Positions 42,715-54,418 of a stretch of DNA of 64,000 nt are shown here, piece by piece. A program made the translations under genes and the position numbers. Numbering within the stretch: position 1 is the stretch's first letter; the number at the start of each line of letters is the position of its first letter. The stretch is from Meconema thalassinum (lineage: Eukaryota > Arthropoda > Insecta > Orthoptera > Tettigoniidae): the NCBI GenBank assembly GCA_946902985.2, contig OX336393.1, positions 357,474,779-357,538,778 on the forward strand. Reading direction: 5' to 3'. The notes beneath the pieces were generated by a model. The model worked only from the letters and a program-made list of their open reading frames with translations, did not search any database and was not told the origin of the DNA.

Positions 42715-45700
42715 TATAGGCTTATTGAATACAATGTTACGTTTAGCCATGTGGAAAACAGCTAGGTTAGGACGATAAATTATTCTGTCGATAAATGTAG
42801 GCTTTGCTACTAGGTTTTATGCCTTTTTTGCTGTCAGTGACAAGACGTATGTCTATTCTTTTACGGATATCTTCAATTGTTTTTCCAAAAAAGGCATTGT
42901 TGAATAATTTGTACAGATTTTTCTCAAAATCATTTTTGGCTGGTTTTCGACGGTTGTTTTTAAAAACAACGTATGCCTTTAGCCAAGGTCTTTGTTTAAA
43001 CTTGAACACACGATGATTTTTTATCAATTTTATTCCATGATTTAAAGCCTGTTTTAATGCCATATAGTCAACAACATATCGCCTTCGATTTCCAAGATGA
43101 GGAATTAGTTTTTTCAGAGACGAATCCTTAGGTTGTGTACACTCTGGTAAGAAAGGTAAATCGTTGTGTAGATCATGAAGGTCAGATGGGTAAACAACAT
43201 CAACGTCTAGAATGTATCCCACAGGATCGCCTTCCTTTAGTTTTTCTAGATCAACAGTATCTGAAGAAACCCACTGAAATCCACCATAGGAAGAGAGTGA
43301 CACATAGCCCAGCCGTATTGGTTGTTGGCATCATCATAGGTAATAAACTGCGATTGTTTCTCAGAATCATAGGTTTCCATGTATTTATTGATAGCTTCAG
43401 CATAACGATGAGACACCTGGCATATGCCTCCACGTATTCCAGACTCGATTAGAAGAACCTGATCGTAATCCTGTAGAAATTCCAGTTCAATGCCTGTGTA
43501 ATGGAGCATTGCCTCGAAACTTAAACCAGGCGAAGTAAAAAAGTGTGCAGCATCCACTCAATGTGTTTTGTTTCTAAACATTTCAAAGCTGTCTGCAAGA
43601 AGGAGTACATCTGAATTTAGGTAGAGTTCACTATCTTCCCCTAGAGTTTTAATGTTGAATTGATTCCAGACCTTTTTGGCATGTTCGTAGTCTTCTTGAC
43701 TAACATTTTCATGACTTAATTTGTCAACGAATGCGTCTTTTGGAGGTAAACACGTTTCACTTAACCTTTCCCATAAGCCAATGCAGTCAAAACAAAATAC
43801 CCCTTTACGAGTCATGAGCATTGCATTTACTTTTCCAAAGTACTTGTCTGTTTCAGGGTATGATGTTAAGTTGGAAACTAAGTTTTCCAAACTACTTGGC
43901 ACTAACCGAAACGTGTCCAAAAATCTAAGCTTAACATTTCCTACATATTTGGTAAAGGAAATGTACTTTTCTTTGGAGTTAGCGATAACATCCACTCTCT
44001 CAGTAGTACATCGTAATTGCTTTACAATGAAATTTGCGTCGCAGCCACTCATATTATGTAGAAACACTGGAACGAGGTTACGTGTTTTACACTTCAAATT
44101 ACAGTTATTGTGAGCACTTCCACGGTATTCCCCTGTAATATGGCAATGGTCTCTAACTTTCCAGTCCTCTTTGGTAAATGGTTTTTCACACAAATAACAG
44201 GTTTCAGAAGATTGGAACTCTAGTTCTTGATCCTGAGTTAAGGCCTTTGGAAAATTTAAGCTGTGAAGGCAATCAATTTCATTAGCTATTGAGATCAAAC
44301 AGTCCATACACTTTTCTGCAGCGTCAGGTCCACGATAAATAACAAGGTGGCTTGGAAGGTTTGTCTTTATGTGCTCCAGAGCAGGTGAGGGTTTAACGTA
44401 TATACCAAAGCTCATAGGAACGTGACTCTGGAATGGCAATGTATAATTTGCTTCAGGATTGGGTAAACATGTTTGATATGGTAAGAGTATACTATCGAAA
44501 TCTGCATAGATAACGTAAGGTATTCTCAGCATTTTTTCAACATTTAAGAATTTCACAATTGAATTTTTAATAGGCATATCAACACTAGCAATGTCATGCG
44601 GGACACAAAAAGCCCAATGTTTTTTTAATTTTTCCATTCCTTGTTGTCCATATCGATTATCGAAGTGAGTAAAACACCATTTACACGTATATATCTTATG
44701 TTCATGGTGGGTAATCTGATGTCTTACTATTTTATCAAAATCTTTAATTAAGACGTAGTGGTTCTGTCCGGATGATGAACATAGCAGAAGGAGGTAGCGA
44801 TGGTCGTACAGCTCTTGATCCACAACCTTTAGAGGGAATAATTTGTTGTCTTGTTCCAATAAAAATACATTCCTGGATATATCGTTGGTTTTTTCAAATT
44901 TGGAAATGCCAGCTAGCGATATAGGAAACGATATTACTGAAAAATCATACTTGTTGTCCAGGTCCTTGAACTTACTAATGCGTTGAGCATCCTTTTTAAC
45001 CAGTCTTGCTAAAATGGCATACATAAATCACTTTTCATCTTTCAAGTTTTCAGGATTAATGCAGGCTTTTCTTGCTTGTATAGCTGCTGGTAATGGAATA
45101 TTTGTGCTACCACGCAAGGGATTGTACTTATTTATTTTCAATCGTACTCCTTCCACTGCAAACAAAGCCCAATTACTGCCTTTTAGCTCAAATTCCTCCA
45201 TTTCCATAGTTAACTTTGTAAATTGTGTTTAAAAGAAATTACTTAAAACCGTTTCCAAAAATAGGGCCTGATTTCGTGTTTTAAAAGCACGGTCTGTAAT
45301 TTCGTTGGTAGATGTATGAATGAATCTACATTCAGTCACAAGATTAACGTTTATCGACTTGTGCATTGCTAGTTCTTTCTGCATAGCTTGTATTATTTGC
45401 TGTTTGGACTCTTTAAGGTATGAATTTATATCCTTACACGTATCACAACGTAAGAAATAGGATTTAAGTCGACCTTCAAAACATGTCTCATATTCAATAA
45501 GTCCATTTTTGTCAGGGATCAATGACAGTAGGTAATGTTTTGTAGGCTCCGATTTGGTTTTTTAAATGCCGACAAAACATTACAACATTCTTCATGCCGA
45601 CGTCCGTTGTACACATTGTTGAATGTACTACCACAGGTCTTGCACTCATGTAATTCACCACACGATACGCCATATCGCTTCCTATGGTAGTCTCGAAGAA

Positions 45701-45749
45701 AAGTCTTTCCACACTCTTTACACATATAGATAGGAATGGGTTCTTCCAT

Positions 45750-46570
45750 TATGAATGTTGATTTCTGCAAACAGCTGCTTACTGCGTATCACAGGGCTAG
45801 AGGTTGGTTGGTGAGACGGTATTTTCACGATGTGAACACCGTGAGAGGTAGTAGTCAATTGGTGATATTCTTGTTAAGGGTCCTCTAATATAGCCTAGTC
45901 TAGACCAATGCCTCTTTACAGCGTATGACAAGGCTGTAGACTGGAGAGTTAGACGGTCTATCACGATGTGAACACTGTAACAAGTAGTAGTAAACTGATT
46001 GTATTCTTGCTAAGGGTTCTGTAATATACTATAGTCAAGACCAACAGCTACTTACTGTGTAGTACAAGGCTGTACAATGGTTGTTTTGACAGTCCTTCAG
46101 GATGTGAACACCATGAGAGATAATAGTCAACTGGTGATATTCTTGCTAAGGGTCCTCTAATATACCCCTAGTTAAGGGTAACGGCTGCTTGCTGCATATG
46201 ACAAGGCTAAAGACTGGTTGTTTCAACGGTCTTTCACAATGTAAACAATTTGACAGGTAGTAGTCAACTGAAAATATTCTTATACCCTACTCAAGGTTAT
46301 CAGGTACTTACTGCATATCAAAAGGCTGTACAATCATGTGTGTTAGGCACTCTTTCTTGTTAAGGACACCAATATTTCCTACACAAGGCTATACATGGTA
46401 GTTCTGAACACTTAGTAGTTAATTGTATATTCAATTTGTATACAAAGCTTATTCAAGCACGTTTTTCATGAGGTAAAACTTTGTTAAATAGCTGCATGCG
46501 ACACGCAAAGTATGTTTCCGCTATCTAGCGGTGACTATGAAAACTACTTGAACGACCTGCAAGCTACCTA
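45750..46570 (-). promoter_or_regulatory. Leader of the polymerase gene with 138-bp tandem repeats, left arm
   Basis: About five units carry GTTCACAT-GTGA (an imperfect palindrome around TGTTCACA), an ACCGTC/GACGGT block, CAGCCTTGTCATACGCAGTA and CCCTTAGCAAGAATA, ending 20-30 bp before the polymerase start. A repeated palindrome at fixed spacing upstream of the only gene suggests operator- or origin-like sites; this is inferred. Beyond 46440 lies single-copy CGGAAACATACTTTGCGTGT-type sequence shared with element A's spacer. Confidence 0.6.
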
Positions 46571-46599
46571 GCGCTCCATTTCAACACTCACTCACTGAA

Positions 46600-46815
46600 C
46601 GACCAGCATGCTATTAGCGGTCGATATCAATACTCACTCAACTACCAGCATGCTACCTCTCGGCCAATATGACTACTCACTCAACTACCAGCATGCTACA
46701 TGGCTTTTTTGTCTGATTTTTTTGGCTTTTTTGTTGGCTTTTGTGGCTTTTGTTGGCTTTTCATTGGCTTTTGTTGGCTTTTGTATTAGCTCTCTCCTAT
46801 TTGCTCTTGCTTGTT
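46600..46815. repeat. CTACCAGCATGCTA repeats and GTTGGCTTTT minisatellite, left arm of B
   Basis: Four copies of a unit of about 45-50 bp (ACTCACTCAACTACCAGCAT) are followed by about eight units of TTGGCTTTTGT. The GTTGGCTTTT unit is that of element A's inner minisatellite, at the equivalent place. Confidence 0.75.
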
Positions 46816-47129
46816 AGGGCTTATTTGGTCTTGGAAAGTATGTCAGTCCTTTTTTATGGCTGCATAATGCTTTCAGCCATGTTTGTAAGCAGCAACAACA
46901 ACAACATACAAAATTTCAAAAATACCCAAAGTACTCTAGGGTTTATCAATGACTCTCAACTCATACACTTATCTCTATCCCATGCCTAGTCAAAAAGTAG
47001 TGTATTTTTCAAATTTTTCAAAAAATATTTGGAAAGTAGTCTATATCATTAAACTAAAAATCCTAAAAAGACATACGTTAACTCCAACACCTACCACTAT
47101 TCCACTATCAGTCCAAAAATAATGTATTT

Positions 47130-47984
47130 TTCAAATTTTCCAAAACATATTTTCAAAATGGGTTATATTTCCAAAATTAAAAAGTTTACAAATAGGTTTG
47201 TTTGACATAAATGAATGGCCTTTGCCCCCTCTAACGCCGTAGCAAGTCCAAGGTCTCTAGGACACCAAAAATAAAAAATTTGAAAATGGGCTTATATTTC
47301 CAAAAATAGGAATTTTACAAAAACATTTGTCTGACGTAAATCAGTGATCTTTACCCCCTCTACCCCTACATTCTCAGGTCTCTAGGACAACAAAAAATTA
47401 ATTTTTAAAATAGGCTATATTTCCAAAATTAGGAATTTTACCAAAACGTTTTAACCCCCTCTATCCCCAAACCAAGTCTCAGGTCTCTAGGACAACAAAA
47501 ATAAAATTTTGAAAATGGGCTATACCGTATTTCCAAAATTAGGAATTATACAAAAAAGTTTGTTTTACATAAATCAATGGTCCTTACCCCATCTATCCCC
47601 ATACCAAGTCTCAGGTCTCAAGGACAACAAAATAAAATTTTGAAAATGGGCTATATTTCCGAAATTAGGAATTCTACAAAAAAGTTTGTTTAATATAATT
47701 GAAAGGTCCCTTCCCCCTCTAGCACCATACCAAATTTCAAGTTTCTAGGACGAAAGAAAATGAATTATGAGAAATTGTCACTATTTTCGACACTAGGAGT
47801 TCTACAAAAAAGTTTGTTTAACGTAAATGAAGGGTCTCTACCCCCTCTACCAGTAAACCAAGTCCCATGTCTTTAGGACGAAAATGAGAAAAGTTCAATT
47901 GGGAAAGTAAGTGATTTTTCATAAATCCAAACATTCTAAAAAGTGTTCTATAGGTTTAAAAGAATGGTCTCTATGTCCTTTATT
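47130..47984. repeat. Array of about seven 118-bp units, left arm of B
   Basis: Each unit holds GGGCTATATTTCCAAAATTA, GGAATTTTACAAAAACGTTT, GACATAAAT-A-TGGTC, CCCCCTCTA-CCCC and CAGGTCTCTAGGACAAC. It is related to the terminal array of element A (GACATAAATGAAAGGTCCCT), so this module is terminal in A but central in B. Confidence 0.8.
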
Positions 47985-50042
47985 AGCCTACTTTCTATTT
48001 TTGCAAAAAATGAAAGTAGACTTATGTGATCAACACAGGACCAAAAATTGTGTGTCTGTCTGTGTGTGTGTGGGTGGGTGGGTGTGTGTGTGTTTGGGTG
48101 GATGTGTGGGTGAGTTTGTGTGTGTGTGAGTGAGTGTACTCTGAATGTCGGTCCCTCCCTATCAATTTGAACACGGTGAAAGCGAATTGAACGAAATTTG
48201 GTACAGAGGTAGCACTGGCAAATGGCACCTCAGTCTCATGTTTTATATTGCCGCCATCTTTACCATAACTTAATGGCGGCCACTCAAATGGTCAAAACTT
48301 AATAATGTATTACGACCAAACTAATCATCGGATCTTTACCAAATTTGGTATCAATATACCTTCATATGGGACGTGTCTTGTGCCCAAACTATGAGGTCAT
48401 CAACCTACCATTTCAGGATGATGGCCTTGTGAATTATGCAAACTTTAAAATTTATAACATGGGATCCACCTGTTTCGATTATCGAACCAAGAATCGTTTA
48501 ATCTGTACTAAACGACGTGGCCTGTTTAAAAGTTTATATTGTAATATTATAGTCTAGAAGTGATTTTAAAAAGCTGCGTCGACTCGGTTATTTGACAAGA
48601 TGGCAGCTGATCTCTCGTTCTGACCTATATTTTATTAATTTCAGTATGTTGCATGCAATCTACCTTAGTGATAAAATTATGTGAACTTTATATGAAATGA
48701 ACTCGGTTTGAAATATACTCCGGTGAAGAAATCGTTTAGTCCAAGTCGTTACTTGCTATTACGCTGTATATTGGTTCCTAACGCTCAATTAGTGTGTGCA
48801 CGATAGGCTTGGTGGTTAGGGCGTTGGTCTTTTATCTGGCTGGCTGTGGTTCAAATCCTGTCAGAGTTAACTTTTTTGCTTGAATTTTTTTATATTTATT
48901 ATTTCTTGAGTACTGAGACGCTATAAAATAAAGCATTATATGGTGCATTTTGAAATGGAAAATATATATTTAATAAAAACAACATTCTCCACCGGTGTGA
49001 CATCTAAGAGTAATTAGTTGAACTATGTTATAGAAAACCACAGCCTTGTACATGCTAGCTGCTCTCTATACCGGCCAGTTAGTGAACCCATGTCTACAGT
49101 ATAACTGAAAAGTGTATTATTTTGCTGATAGAGGGCACACATCTCCAAGATAAGGCGCAATTATCAAGGCCATAAACGTTGGTATTCATTTAACACTTGT
49201 CATCATAAAAGGTATTGATACAAGTCGTTTGTCGGTGGCGAATGAATTCCACAGATCTCTTCTATAAACGTATTAATTTATGTTCCGCCCCTTGAAACAA
49301 CAATACGTTATTGATATCTATACTGTGCTGCAACATTCTTTGATCTAATTATACTCATGTGCACATAATTTAACTCACAACGAAGGTCACAGACTCTACA
49401 ACTCAACTTACCGTAGCCTACTCGTTGCTGCTATTAAGACACAACGAACCCTTGAATCCTAGTTCGCGTGGATTTTTGTAACGAGTAACTTCAACAGGCG
49501 TAGTTTTGCAAACCTATACAGTATAATTTATCGTGTTTGAAAACACACGGAACATCTAAACTGCGTCCATTTTATGAAGATTGATATAAAATATTGCATT
49601 TCTGTTGCTTATGAAAATGCTCTCGCCTTAAACGTACAAGCACCATCAAGCAGTGCATTGCCTACGTCACAGAAGGGTTTGGTTTACGCGCCATGGCCTG
49701 TCTTTCCCGTTAGCCGTGCGCGATTACAAATTAGCTGTGTAATAGGTACCGGTATATTAAATATGTTTCTCCCAGTGATACGTATAGAGCAACGAAGTTT
49801 AAATTATTGTAAGTAGTCGGTGTTAATATACTGAATACCTACGTTGTTTGGAGTGTTAGCTGATGAAATTGCAAAATCCTGGGGTAAATTTTAAACTATG
49901 GTTTGAACGCCACTCCTCAAATCCAGTGTGCCAGTTTGCACTTCGATTTGGAAACAATTAGGAGGTGATAAAGACAAAGAGTTATAACTATACCCATACA
50001 TTAAGGAGAAAGTGGGCTATATGTTATTTCCTGAATATCTTG
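47985..50042 (-). mobile_element. Helitron-like insertion near the centre of B (left arm)
   Basis: On the minus strand it ends with the hairpin AAGTCTACTTTCATTTTTTG / CAAAAATAGAAAGTAGGCT then AAT, preceded by a (CA)n run and one copy of the unit seen at 23710-24960 (TGACACTGAGGTGCC as its complement). Homology between the B arms stops at TTTATT (47984) and resumes at 50043, fixing its size at about 2.06 kb. The rest (48560-50040) shows no gene other than a tRNA-like sequence. Confidence 0.55.
48797..48872 (+). other. tRNA-like sequence in the Helitron-like insertion
   Basis: A-box-like TTGGTGGTTAGGG, B-box-like GGTTCAAATCC and a T6 run just downstream. The possible anticodon loop CTTTTAT (UUU, lysine) sits on a poorly paired stem, so a tRNA relic or SINE head is more likely than a working tRNA. 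Confidence 0.4.
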
Positions 50043-51470
50043 TTTTTTGTAATAAAACTCTTTTATTTTTTGCATTTTTTGAAAAAAGTTCAATTTTGAA
50101 ATTTTTACATTTTGGAAACTAGGAATTCTACAAAAAAATTGTTTGACGTAAATGAATGGTCCCTACCCCATCTACCCTCAAAATAAATTTCAAGTCTGTA
50201 GGATAAAAAAACAGTAGGGGGGAGCTAGGATTTCAAACGCACTCATTTTCTTTGTAGCCGACTGTACATGGTCAGCCAAGTAAGTATCGAGATATCTCGC
50301 GAACCAATAAGGCTAGAGGCTTGTACGAGGTGTCATATGACTTAGAGTAACGCCCCCTCGATAATAGGTTCGCGAGATATCTCGAATCTTACTCGGCTGA
50401 GGGTATAGTCACGTTCAAATAAGGAGGGGCCGAACTCCTAGCTCCCCTACTATTATTTTTTATCCTACAGACTTGAAATTTATTTTGTGGGTAGATGGGG
50501 TAGGGACCATTCACTTACGTCAAACAGATTTTTTGTAGAATTCCTAATACCCAAAATGTGAACATTTCCAAATTGAACTTTTTTCAAAAATAAGTAAAAA
50601 AAAGTTTTATTATAAAAAATAAAGGACATAGAGAACATTCTTTTAAGCCTATAGAACACTTTTTAGAATCTTTGGTTTTATAAAAAATCACCTACTTTCC
50701 AAATTGAACTTTTTTCATTTTCGTCCTAGAGGCATGGGACTTAGTTTACTGGTAGAGGGGGTATAGACCTTTCATTTACGTTAAACAAACTTTTTTGTAG
50801 AATTCCTAGTTTCCAAAATAGTGACCATTTTTAAAATTCATTTTCTTTCTTCCTAGAAACTTGAAATTTGATATGGTGCTAGAGGGGATAGGGACCTTTC
50901 ATTTATGTCAAACAAACGTTTTTATAGAATTCCTAATTTTGGAAATATAGCCCATTTTCAAAATTGTATTTTGATGTTCTAGAGACGTGAGACTTGGTAT
51001 GGGAATAGGGGGAGTAAAGACCATTGATTTATGTCAAACAAACTTTTTTGTAGAATTCGTAATTTTGGAAACATAGCCCATTTTCCAAATTTTATTTTTG
51101 TTGTCCTAGAGGCCTGCGACTTGGCATGGGGATAGAGGAGGTAAAGACCATTGATTTAGGTCACACAAACGTTTTTGTAAAATTCCTAATTTTGGAAATA
51201 TAGCCTATTTTCTAAATTTTATTTTTGTTGTCCTCGAGACCTGAGACTTAGTGTAGGGGTAGAGGGGGTAAGGACCACTGATTTATGTCAGACAAACGTT
51301 TTTGTGAAATTCCTAATTTTGGAAATATAAGCCCATTTCCAAAATTTTTATTTTTGTTGTCCTAGAGACCTGGGACATGGTACGGCGTTAGAGGGGGCAA
51401 AGGTCATTCATTTATGGCAAACAAACCTATTTGTAAACTTTTTAATTTCGGAAATATAACCCATTTTGGA
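50043..51470. repeat. Array of 118-bp units around and right of the centre of B
   Basis: 50043-50211 completes the left-arm array beyond the Helitron-like insertion; 50453-51470 is the inverted right-arm array. Unit content matches 47130-47984. Confidence 0.8.
50212..50452. repeat. Palindromic core of element B with element A-like termini
   Basis: AGTAGGGGGGAGCTAGG at 50212 and CCTAGCTCCCCTACT ending at 50452 face each other. Over about 55 bp they match the outer terminus of element A (shared AGTAGGGGGG, AACGCACTCATTTT, GACTGTAC). GATATCTCGCGAACC / GGTTCGCGAGATATC closes the stem, leaving about 60 unpaired bases around 50337. No target duplication flanks this core. Confidence 0.7.
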
Positions 51471-51829
51471 AATATGTTTTGGAAAATTTTAAAAATATAC
51501 AATTTTTGGACTGAGAGTGGTATAGTGGTAGGTGTTGGAGTTAACATATGAATTTTTAGGATTTTTACTTTAATGATATAGCCTACATTCCAAACATTTT
51601 TTGAAAAATCTGAAAAATACACTATTTTTGGTCTAGGCATGGGATAGAGGTAAGTGTAAGAGTTGAGTCATTGATAAACCCTAGAGTACTTTGGATTTTT
51701 TGGAATTTTGTGTGTTGTTGTTGTTGTTGCTGCTCCTTACAAACATGGGTGTAAACAATATGCAGCCATAAAAAAAGGACTGACATAATTTCCAAAACCA
51801 AATAAGCCCTGACAAGCAAGAGCAAATAT

Positions 51830-52035
51830 GAGAGAGCTAATACAAAATCCAACAAAAGCCAACAAAAATCCAACAAAAGCCAACAAAAAGCCAACAAAAA
51901 TCAGAAAAAGAACCCATGTAGCATGCTGGTAGTTGAGTGAGTTGTCATATTGACCGATAGGTAGCCTGCTGGTAGCTGAGTGAGTATTGATATCGACCGC
52001 TAGATAGCATACTGGTCGTTCAGTGAGTGAGTGTT
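51830..52035. repeat. GTTGGCTTTT minisatellite and TAGCATGCTGGTAG repeats, right arm of B
   Basis: Inverted counterpart of the left-arm block (AACAAAAGCCAACAAAAA, then AGCATGCTGGTAGTTGAGTG units). Confidence 0.75.
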
Positions 52036-52039
52036 GAAA

Positions 52040-53523
52040 TGGAGCGCTGGGTAGCATGCAGGTCGTTCAAGTAGTTCTCATAGACACTGCTAGATAGCGG
52101 AAACATACTTTGCGTGTCGCATGCAGCTATTTAACAAAGTTTTACCTCATGAAAAACGTGCTTGTATATGCTTTGTATAAAAATTGAATATACAATTAAT
52201 GACTAAGTGTTCAGAACTAACATGTATAGCCTTGTGTAGGGAATATTGGTGTCCTTAGCAAGAAAGAGTGCCTAACACACATGATTGTACAGCCTTTTGA
52301 TATGAAGTATGTACCTGATAGCCTTGAGTAGGGTATAAGCCCTCCACCCCCAGCTGCCTTTTGCTTTGAAACTCACGTCGCTTCATTTACATTCCGCGCG
52401 CTCCCGGGGGTGGAGACAACCCAGCCTCGTTGAAGTCCAGTGAGTGTTCGGCGCATAGCCTGCAAAAATATCGCTTGCACTAGTCGCATCTCTCCGAACC
52501 CTATTCAACGTACTGCCAGTGGAAAGTGGTCCGATTAAAAAGTGCTCCATGTGCGTGTAATTGCTCCAGTGATCATATTTCCCCAAACGAGTGTGTTCTT
52601 TTAAACTATGCTCAACAAAACATACGCTCATGGACAAAGAAAAACAAAAAAACTATGATAAAAACCAAGGAACATTGTTTGAAATATGTTTGTATTTTTA
52701 TATTAGTGTATATCTGTTTTTGCCCACATGTCGTTTTATGTGTTGTGCCTTTTATATGTAACATTGTGTTAAATAATAAAAGGGGGTGTGAGTGGGGCCT
52801 CAGCCCGGGCGCCACCAAACAGATAATCATTCAATTCACGCATGTCCTGACATGCTCCCAGCAAAATACCTACATTACAATTAAGATTACAAATATCCAA
52901 TGGCCTAAGGGCTACTAGTCTAGCCGAAGGCCCGCCTGCTCCCACGCTTCGCGCGGAAGCAAGAATTGAAATAACAACAAGTTAGTTTAGTTAAGAATAT
53001 TTTCAATTGACTACCTCCTGTCACAGTGTTTACATTGTGAAAGACCGTTGAAACAACCAGTCTTTAGCCTTGTCATATGCAGCAAGAAGCTGTTACCCTT
53101 AACCAGGGGTATATTAGAGAACCCTTAGCAAGAATATCACCAGTTGACTATTATCTCTCATGGTGTTCACATCGTGAAAGACTGTCAAACAACCATTGTA
53201 CAGCCTTGTACTACACAGTAAGTAGCTGTTGGTCTTGACTATGGTATATTACAGAACCCTTAGCAAGAATACAATCAGTTTACTACTACTTGTTACAGTG
53301 TTCACATTGTGATAGACCGTCTCACTGTCCAGTCTACAGCCTTGTCATACGCTGTAAAGAGGTATTGGTCTAGACTAGGCTATATTAGAGGACCCTTAAC
53401 AAGAATATCACCAGTTGACTATTACCTCTCACGGTGTTCACATCGTGAAAAGACCGTCTCACCAACCAACCTCTAGCCCTGTGATACGCAGTAAGCAGCT
53501 GTTTGCAGAAATCAACATTCATA
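52040..53523 (+). promoter_or_regulatory. Leader of the polymerase gene with 138-bp tandem repeats, right arm
   Basis: The counterpart of the left leader, with units at about 52200-52340 and 52992-53523 split by a 652-bp insertion. The last unit ends CAGTAAGCAGCTGTTTGCAG just before the start region. The TGTTCACA palindrome is kept in most units. Confidence 0.6.
52340..52991. mobile_element. 652-bp insertion in the polymerase leader, right arm of B
   Basis: TAAG (52336-52339 and 52992-52995) flanks it and the left arm has an uninterrupted GGGTATAAGAATATTTT. It starts CCCTCCACCCCCAGC (GC-rich, like a LINE 5' UTR) and ends AACAAGTTAGTTTAGTT. It contains a 130-codon frame with no recognisable domain. 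It is probably an internally deleted retroposon. Confidence 0.6.
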
Positions 53524-54418
53524 ATGGAAGAACCCATTCCTAGCTATATGTGTAAAGAGTGTGGAAAGACTTTTCTTCGAGACTATCATAGGAAGCGACA
53601 TGGCGTATCGTGTGGTGAATTCCATGAGTGCAAGACCTGTGGTAGTATATTGAATAATGTGTACAACGGAAGTCGGCATGAAGAATGTTGTAATGTTTTG
53701 TCTGCAGCTAAAAAACCAAATCGGAGCCTACAAAACATTACCTACTGTCATTGGTCCCTGACAAAAATGGACTTATTGAATATGAGACATCGTTTGAAGG
53801 TCGACTTAAATCCTATTTCTTACGTTGTGATACGTGTAAGGATATAAATTCATACCTTAAAGAGTCCAAACAGCAAATAATACAAGCTATGCAGAAAGAA
53901 CAAGCAATGCACAAGTCGATAAATATTAATCTTGTGGCTGAATGTAGATTCATTCATACATCTACCAACGAAATTACAGACCGTGCTTTTAAAACACGAA
54001 ATCAGGCCCTATTTTTGGAAACGGTTTTAAGTAATTTCTTTTAAACACAATTTACAAATTTAACTGTGGAAATGGAGGAATTTGAGCTAAAAGGCAGTAA
54101 TTGGGCTTTGTTAGCAGTGGAAGGAGTACGATTAAAAATAAATATGTACAATCCCTTGCGTGGTAGCACAAATATCCCATTACCAGCAGCTATACAAGCA
54201 AGAAAAGCCTGCATTAATCCTGAAAACTTGAAAGATGAAAAGTGATTTATGTATGCCATTTTAGCAAAACTGATGGAAAAGGATGCTCAAAGCATTAGTA
54301 AATACAAGGACCTGGACAACGAGTATTATTCTTCAGTAATGTCGTTTCCTACTTCGCTAGCTGCCATTCCCAAATTTGAAAAAGCCAACGATATATCCAT
54401 TAATGTATTTTTATTGGA

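Larger units (their letters stand above)
38288..45749 (-). pseudogene. Protein-primed family-B DNA polymerase, left-arm copy of B, interrupted
   Basis: About 1,200 codons remain once insertions are discounted. Order: a zinc-finger start (YMCKECGKTF, HECKTCGSTF); a CDTCKD segment; GSNWALLAVEGV and PLRGSTNIPLP; exonuclease motif I (YADFDSILLPY); an endonuclease-VII-like HNH part (CYLCEKPF, VRDHCHITGEYRG); exo II (HNMSGCDANF); exo III (YLNSDVLLLADSF); polymerase motifs A (ITYDDANNQYGWAM), B (KLFNNAFFGKT) and C (LMYMDTDSFIY); and an intact C-terminus ending IINHA. It is broken by the 3.26 kb insertion 38728-41989, the foldback element 42140-42714, stops shared with the right arm, and a private TGA at 43558. 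Such polymerases replicate Polinton/adintovirus-type linear genomes using a terminal protein. Confidence 0.9.

Noticed and set aside
42084..42719. A pair of identical small genes on opposite strands
   Set aside because: They are the two arms of the mariner foldback, each a frameshifted transposase C-terminus.
45750..46570. CRISPR-like array (repeats with unique spacers)
   Set aside because: Units are about 138 bp and diverge along their whole length, in a eukaryotic element; there is no repeat-spacer pattern.
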